Positions 13,826 to 18,494 of a DNA stretch of 18,494 nucleotides are shown piece after piece. Position numbers and translations under genes: made by a program. This DNA is from DATFAS01 sp035254305. Its GTDB lineage: Bacteria; Bacillota; Bacilli; Aneurinibacillales; RAOX-1. The stretch is from assembly GCA_035254305.1 (NCBI GenBank), contig DATFAS010000152.1, positions 1-18,494 of the forward strand. The letters run 5' to 3'. Within the stretch, counting starts at the first letter, position 1; the number at the start of each line of letters is the position of its first letter. A model generated the notes under the pieces. That model was not told where the DNA came from and ran no database searches. It was given only the letters and a program-made list of their open reading frames with translations.

Positions 13826-14367
13826 GCGCAACTGTAGCTAAGCGTTACGCTCGTGCACTCTTCGAAGTAGCACAAGAGATGAAGTCTATTGATTTGATTG
13901 AACAAGAGTTGAAAGTGCTTGTTGAAGCATTGAATACCAATGCTGATTTGGAACAAATTTTGTCCCATCCACAAATTTCAGTGGAAAATAAGAAGCAGAT
14001 GATGGATGCTCTTCTTGGTGAGGCGGCAACCGTTCAGACGAAGAATTTTATCCACTTGTTAATTCAGCGTCACCGTGAAAGCCAGTTAGGTGAAATTGTA
14101 GAGGCTTATATCGAATTAGCAAATCAAGCTAGAGGATATGCAGATGCAGTGGTAACTACAGCGAAAGCATTAACGGAAGATGAATTGAACAAATTAGCCG
14201 CCGGGTTTGGGAACATGTTGAAGAAAACCCTTCGTGTACAATCGGTCGTGGATCCTTCCATTCTTGGTGGAGTGGTCGTGCGAATTGGCGATAGATTATA
14301 TGATGGTAGCATCGCTGGGAAACTACAACGTTTCCAGCAGAATTTAAAGCAGGCGCAAGTACGGTAG
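13822..14367 (+). CDS. atpH: ATP synthase F1 subunit delta
   Basis: A 181-residue delta/OSCP subunit linking the b-dimer stalk to the top of F1. The N-terminal helical domain begins with the conserved VAKRYARALFEVA (residues 5-17). The C-terminal family signature GGVVVRIGDRLYDGSIAGKL is intact at about 152-171. Length is normal. The ATG overlaps the atpF stop as ATGA, so the two stalk subunits are probably translationally coupled. The atpA start follows 16 bases after its stop. Confidence 0.96.
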   Translation: MSATVAKRYARALFEVAQEMKSIDLIEQELKVLVEALNTNADLEQILSHPQISVENKKQMMDALLGEAATVQTKNFIHLLIQRHRESQLGEIVEAYIELANQARGYADAVVTTAKALTEDELNKLAAGFGNMLKKTLRVQSVVDPSILGGVVVRIGDRLYDGSIAGKLQRFQQNLKQAQVR

Positions 14368-14383
14368 ATAGGGGGTAACGAAG

Positions 14384-15892
14384 TTGACAATCAGACCTGA
14401 TGAAATCAGTTCTCTAATTAAGCAACAGATCGAGAACTATAAATCGGATATACAAGTTGTAGACGTTGGTACAGTTATTCAGATCGGTGACGGTATTGCC
14501 CGTGTACACGGTTTGCAAAAAGTTATGGCTGGAGAGCTTCTCGAATTTGCTAATGGTGTTATGGGGATGGCCCTTAACCTTGAAGAAGATAACGTAGGGG
14601 TAGTTATTCTTGGTCCATTTACTGGAATCAAAGAAGGCGACCAAGTGAAGCGTACTGGACGTATCATGGAGGTTCCTGTAGGTAAGGCCCTTCTTGGACG
14701 TGTAGTTAACCCATTGGGACAACCACTTGATGGTCTTGGTCCTATCGAAACAACAGAATTCCGCCCAGTTGAATCTGTGGCTCCTGGTGTAATGGCACGT
14801 AAATCCGTTCATGAGCCAATGCAGACGGGTCTTAAAGCGATTGACGCACTTGTGCCAATCGGACGTGGTCAGCGTGAGTTGATCATCGGTGACCGTCAAA
14901 CAGGTAAAACAACCGTGGCAATCGATGCCATCTTGAACCAAAAAGGACAAAATGTTGTCTGCGTTTATGTTGCAATCGGACAAAAGCAATCTACAGTTGC
15001 TGGTGTAGTAGAAACACTTCGTAAGAATGGTGCGTTGGAATATACCATCATCGTTTCTGCGACTGCATCTGATCCTTCTCCATTGCTATTCCTTGCTCCT
15101 TATGCAGGATGCGCTATGGGTGAGTATTTCATGTATAACGGTGGACACGTACTTGCGATCTATGACGACTTGTCTAAGCAAGCTGCTGCATACCGTGAGC
15201 TTTCCCTACTTCTTCGCCGTCCTCCAGGTCGTGAAGCCTATCCAGGGGACGTATTCTACCTACACTCTCGTTTGCTTGAGCGTGCAGCGAAGTTAAACGA
15301 AGATCTAGGTTCTGGTTCTATGACTGCACTACCATTTATCGAAACACAAGCAGGGGACGTATCTGCTTATATCCCAACTAACGTTATCTCCATCACAGAT
15401 GGACAGATCTTCCTTGAGTCTGACTTATTCTACTCTGGGGTTCGTCCTGCGATCAACGCTGGTATCTCCGTATCTCGTGTAGGGGGATCTGCTCAGATCA
15501 AAGCGATGAAGAAGGTTGCTGGTACACTACGTCTTGACCTTGCTCAGTATCGTGAACTTCAGGCATTTGCTCAGTTCGGTTCTGACTTGGATAAAGCGAC
15601 TAAAGCTCGTCTAGATCGTGGAGAACGTACGGTTGAAATCTTGAAGCAAGGTGTTAACGAACCAATGCCTGTTGAGAAGCAAGTATTGTCTCTATACTCC
15701 CTTGTTAAAGGTTTCCTAGATGATATTCCTGTAGAAGATGTTCGTCGTTTCGAGAAAGAAATGTTAGCATTCTTCGATCACAATAAAAAAGAGCTTCTAG
15801 ACACCATCGTGAAAACGAAAGATTTACCACCAGATGATCAGTTGAAAGCAGCTATCGAAGAGTTTAAAAAAGGATTCGCTGTTTCTAAGTAA
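14384..15892 (+). CDS. atpA: ATP synthase F1 subunit alpha
   Basis: The 502-residue non-catalytic nucleotide-binding subunit of the alpha3-beta3 hexamer. The N-terminal beta-barrel region includes IGDGIARVHGL. The Walker A loop GDRQTGKT is at 169-176, and the arginine finger lies in the SVSRVGGSAQ segment. LSLLLRRPPGREAYPGD is also typical. The start is TTG at 14384, giving MTIRPDEISSLIKQQIE, which matches the usual alpha N-terminus. The AGGGGGT ribosome binding site is eight bases upstream, and no ATG fits better. The length is standard. It uses a codon set similar to atpD, as expected for a highly expressed gene. Confidence 0.97.
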   Translation: MTIRPDEISSLIKQQIENYKSDIQVVDVGTVIQIGDGIARVHGLQKVMAGELLEFANGVMGMALNLEEDNVGVVILGPFTGIKEGDQVKRTGRIMEVPVGKALLGRVVNPLGQPLDGLGPIETTEFRPVESVAPGVMARKSVHEPMQTGLKAIDALVPIGRGQRELIIGDRQTGKTTVAIDAILNQKGQNVVCVYVAIGQKQSTVAGVVETLRKNGALEYTIIVSATASDPSPLLFLAPYAGCAMGEYFMYNGGHVLAIYDDLSKQAAAYRELSLLLRRPPGREAYPGDVFYLHSRLLERAAKLNEDLGSGSMTALPFIETQAGDVSAYIPTNVISITDGQIFLESDLFYSGVRPAINAGISVSRVGGSAQIKAMKKVAGTLRLDLAQYRELQAFAQFGSDLDKATKARLDRGERTVEILKQGVNEPMPVEKQVLSLYSLVKGFLDDIPVEDVRRFEKEMLAFFDHNKKELLDTIVKTKDLPPDDQLKAAIEEFKKGFAVSK

Positions 15893-15929
15893 TTAGGCAA
15901 ACTGAAATCTTTTAAAGGTGGTGAATGAT

Positions 15930-16790
15930 ATGGCTGGTGGAGGCCGCGAGATAAAACGCCGTATTAAAAGTGTAAAGAATACACGTCAAATCACCAAAGC
16001 GATGAAGATGGTAGCAGCTGCAAAGCTTCGCCGTGCTCAAGAGCGTGCCGAAGAAAGCCGTCCATTCGCTGAGAAGATGAAGGAAGTTGTTTCTAGCATC
16101 GCATCGGGTACCTCCGGTGCGAAGCATCCTATGCTTCAGCAGCGTCCGGTTAAGAAGACGGGTTACATTGTAATCACTTCCGACCGTGGACTTGCAGGTG
16201 GTTTTAACAGTAATACGTTGCGTAAATTGATCACATTAATTAACGAACGTCACAATAGCAAAGATGAGTATGGTATTTTTGTGATCGGAAGAAGAGGAAA
16301 AGAGTTTCTTACGAAGCGTGGATATCCGATTCTTGAAGAAGTCACTGGACTACCAGGTTCTCCAACCTTTGCAGATATTAAGTCAATCGCGTCGAAAGCC
16401 GTTAGCTTGTTTGCAGATGGTACGATTGATGAATTAAACCTTGTATTTAACAAGTTTAAGAGTGCATTAACGCAGATCCCTACAGAAGTTCGCCTTTTAC
16501 CTCTTGGAGCAGTAGAAGGAAATGAAAATGCTGAGAAGATTAACTATGATTATGAGCCATCTTCTGAAGAAGTATTAAATGATTTACTTCCTAAGTATGC
16601 TGAAACTCTAATCTTTAGTGCTGTGCTTGATTCGAAAGCCAGTGAAGAAGGTTCTCGTATGACGGCAATGGGGAATGCATCTGATAATGCTAGTGCCATG
16701 ATTGATAAATTAACTCTTTCATTTAACCGATCTCGTCAAGCAGCGATCACACAAGAGATTGCAGAGATTGTTGCGGGTGCGAATGCTTAA
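15930..16790 (+). CDS. atpG: ATP synthase F1 subunit gamma
   Basis: A 286-residue central-stalk subunit that rotates within alpha3-beta3. The N-terminal coiled-coil helix carries IKRRIKSVKNTRQITKAM and the MVAAAKLRRAQ motif. The middle Rossmann-like part has TSDRGLAGGFNSN, and the C-terminal helix has RMTAMGNASDNA with the family tail ITQEIAEIVAGANA. I chose the ATG at 15930, eight bases after AAAGGTGG. The in-frame GTG at 15918 lies within the ribosome binding site and would add only four residues. It follows atpA by 37 bases. Confidence 0.96.
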   Translation: MAGGGREIKRRIKSVKNTRQITKAMKMVAAAKLRRAQERAEESRPFAEKMKEVVSSIASGTSGAKHPMLQQRPVKKTGYIVITSDRGLAGGFNSNTLRKLITLINERHNSKDEYGIFVIGRRGKEFLTKRGYPILEEVTGLPGSPTFADIKSIASKAVSLFADGTIDELNLVFNKFKSALTQIPTEVRLLPLGAVEGNENAEKINYDYEPSSEEVLNDLLPKYAETLIFSAVLDSKASEEGSRMTAMGNASDNASAMIDKLTLSFNRSRQAAITQEIAEIVAGANA

Positions 16791-16803
16791 GCGTTCGGTT
16801 GTT

Positions 16804-16820
16804 ACTAGGAGCATCCTAGT
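16804..16820 (+). promoter_or_regulatory. small hairpin between atpG and atpD
   Basis: ACTAGGA (16804-16810) and TCCTAGT (16814-16820) make a perfect 7-bp stem around GCA. A T-rich stretch follows, broken by other bases, ending at the atpD ribosome binding site (16832-16838). It is too interrupted to be a good terminator, so read-through is assumed. It may be an RNA processing or stability element. Confidence 0.4.
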
Positions 16821-16845
16821 AGTTTGATTTTAAGGAGGGAATACC

Positions 16846-18264
16846 GTGAATAAAGGACGCGTAGCCGTAGTAATGGGTCCGATCGTCGACATTGAGTTCG
16901 AACGTGGACAATTACCTGCGATCTATAACGCTGTAGAAATCAAGTATGATTCTGAAAATGGTGGACCATCCATCAACCTAACTGTAGAAGTTGCCCTTCA
17001 TTTGGGTGATAATATGGTACGTGCTGTTGCGATGTCTACTACTGACGGTCTAGTGCGTGGTGCGGATGCGGTTGACTTAGGTAAACCAATCTCTGTACCT
17101 GTAGGACCTAAAACATTAGGGCGCGTATTTAACGTTCTTGGTGAGCCAATTGACCTTCAAGAAGCTCCAACAGACGTTGAAACACTTCCTATTCACCGCC
17201 CAGCTCCTGCATTCGAAGAACAAGCTCCAGCTGACCAAATCCTTGAAACAGGGATTAAGGTTATCGACTTGCTTGCTCCTTATGCAAAGGGTGGTAAAAT
17301 CGGCCTATTCGGTGGTGCCGGTGTAGGTAAAACCGTATTGATCCAAGAATTGATCAACAACATTGCGCAAGAGCACGGTGGATATTCTATCTTCGCTGGT
17401 GTAGGGGAACGTACTCGTGAAGGGAACGACCTTTACCATGAGATGAAGGATTCCGGCGTTATCGCAAAAACTTCCATGGTATTCGGACAGATGAACGAAC
17501 CACCTGGAGCACGTATGCGTATTGCTCTTACGGGTCTTACAATGGCTGAATACTTCCGTGATGCGGAAGGCCGTGACGTGTTGTTCTTCGTAGATAATAT
17601 CTTCCGCTTTACCCAAGCAGGTTCTGAGGTGTCCGCGCTTCTTGGACGTATGCCTTCTGCGGTAGGTTACCAGCCTACACTTGCAACTGAAATGGGTCAA
17701 ATGCAGGAACGTATCACTTCTACTAAGAAGGGTTCTGTTACATCCATCCAGGCGATCTATGTACCTGCGGATGACTATACTGACCCGGCTCCAGCTACAA
17801 CATTTGCTCACTTAGACGCAACAACAAACCTTGACCGTGGTATCTCTGAGTTGGGTATCTACCCTGCGGTGGATCCTCTTGCTTCTTCTTCTCGTCTTTT
17901 GACACCAGAAGTATTAGGTCAAGTGCATTATGATGTTGCTCGTGGAGTTCAGGCTATTCTACAACGTTACAAAGAATTACAAGATATCATCGCCATCCTT
18001 GGTATGGACGAGTTGTCTGATGAAGATAAGCAATTGGTTGCTCGTGCTCGTAAAATCCAACGTTTCTTGTCTCAGCCTTTCCACGTTGCTGAACAATTTA
18101 CTGGTTTCCCTGGTAAATACGTTCCTGTTAAGGAAACAGTTCGCAGCTTCAAGGAAATCCTTGAAGGTAAGCATGACGATCTTCCAGAGGTTGCCTTCTT
18201 ATATGTAGGTACAATCGAAGAAGCCGTTGAAAAAGGTAAGAAAATGTTGGCTGAAGTGAAGTAG
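16846..18264 (+). CDS. atpD: ATP synthase F1 subunit beta
   Basis: The 472-residue catalytic subunit. The Walker A loop GGAGVGKT is at 156-163 and the catalytic glutamate is Glu188 in GERTREGND. The Walker B region is DVLFFVDNIFRF. The C-terminal DELSDED (388-394) is the family DELSEED lever that contacts gamma and the inhibitory epsilon C-terminus. The start is GTG at 16846 with AAGGAGG seven bases upstream, giving MNKGRVAVVMGPIVDIEF, a normal beta N-terminus. The length is standard. It is followed by atpC after 29 bases. Confidence 0.98.
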   Translation: MNKGRVAVVMGPIVDIEFERGQLPAIYNAVEIKYDSENGGPSINLTVEVALHLGDNMVRAVAMSTTDGLVRGADAVDLGKPISVPVGPKTLGRVFNVLGEPIDLQEAPTDVETLPIHRPAPAFEEQAPADQILETGIKVIDLLAPYAKGGKIGLFGGAGVGKTVLIQELINNIAQEHGGYSIFAGVGERTREGNDLYHEMKDSGVIAKTSMVFGQMNEPPGARMRIALTGLTMAEYFRDAEGRDVLFFVDNIFRFTQAGSEVSALLGRMPSAVGYQPTLATEMGQMQERITSTKKGSVTSIQAIYVPADDYTDPAPATTFAHLDATTNLDRGISELGIYPAVDPLASSSRLLTPEVLGQVHYDVARGVQAILQRYKELQDIIAILGMDELSDEDKQLVARARKIQRFLSQPFHVAEQFTGFPGKYVPVKETVRSFKEILEGKHDDLPEVAFLYVGTIEEAVEKGKKMLAEVK

Positions 18265-18293
18265 TACAACCCTAACTTTGGGGAGGACAAACA

Positions 18294-18494
18294 ATGAATA
18301 CTGTATTAGTAGAAGTCGTTACTCCTGAACGGGTTGTATATAGTGGAGATGCTCGTATTGTGGTTGCAAAAGGAGTGGAGGGGGATCTTGGGATCCTCCC
18401 CAACCACATGCCATTGGTTACTCCGCTCAAAATTGCACCTGTTCAAATTAAGAAAGCCGATGACTCTAGTGATTTCATCGCTATAAGTGGTGGC
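18294..18494 (+). CDS. atpC: ATP synthase F1 subunit epsilon (partial, 3' end beyond window)
   Basis: The first 67 codons are open to the window edge. The protein begins MNTVLVEVVTPERVVYSGDA and contains the epsilon beta-sandwich signature GDLGILPNHMPLVTPLK, so it is the N-terminal domain of the epsilon subunit that caps the c-ring and couples to gamma. The regulatory C-terminal helices are not in view. The ATG at 18294 follows GGGGAGGA with six to seven bases spacing. Its position after atpD matches the canonical operon end. Confidence 0.95.
   Translation, partial: MNTVLVEVVTPERVVYSGDARIVVAKGVEGDLGILPNHMPLVTPLKIAPVQIKKADDSSDFIAISGG

Noticed and set aside
14414..14989. A 191-codon minus-strand open frame opposite atpA
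   Set aside because: It is antisense to a highly conserved gene, lacks family features and is Cys/Asn-rich in the manner of shadow frames.
17305..17811. A 168-codon minus-strand open frame opposite atpD
   Set aside because: It is fully within the conserved beta-subunit gene, and its composition is typical of an antisense shadow.

Overview
This 18.5-kb window looks like chromosome from a low-GC Gram-positive bacterium of the Bacillales. The evidence is the gene order rpiB - UPF0340 gene - glyA - upp - mnaA leading into atpIBEFHAGDC, the strong AGGAGG-type ribosome binding sites, frequent GTG/TTG starts and SigmaA-like promoters. Placement nearer the Paenibacillaceae/Brevibacillus side is only an impression. 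Every gene is on the + strand. There are no rRNA or tRNA genes, CRISPR arrays, transposases or phage genes.

Region 1 (1-4445) is core metabolism: ribose-5-phosphate isomerase B overlapping a UPF0340/YwlG-like gene, then serine hydroxymethyltransferase with a strong terminator, uracil phosphoribosyltransferase from its own extended -10 promoter, and UDP-GlcNAc 2-epimerase ending in a second terminator. These feed one-carbon and nucleotide metabolism and the teichoic-acid precursor UDP-ManNAc.

Region 2 (4446-10031) is accessory. It opens with a 112-113-bp tandem repeat (about 2.4 copies) built of alternating palindrome-like motifs. An AT-rich promoter/operator region follows, then a three-gene efflux operon: TetR-type repressor, lipoprotein membrane-fusion protein and a 1035-residue RND pump. 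The pump start overlaps the adaptor stop by 4 bases.

Region 3 (10032-11335) is a single complete thiolase (acetyl-CoA acetyltransferase) gene, probably with its own promoter.

Region 4 (11336-18494) is the F1Fo ATP synthase operon in the canonical order, cut by the window end inside atpC. A clear SigmaA-type promoter (TTGACA, 17 bp, TACTAT) is preceded by three closely packed TGTCA/TGACA half-sites; one matches the Spo0A box consensus exactly. Several hairpins lie in the leader and in the atpB-atpE, atpE-atpF and atpG-atpD gaps, where differential subunit expression could be set.

I see no wholly new multi-gene system. The best leads are non-coding: the tandem palindromic repeat, the half-site cluster before the atp promoter, and the long hairpin before atpE. 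A further point of interest is the RND/lipoprotein-adaptor operon sitting in a normally conserved housekeeping block.
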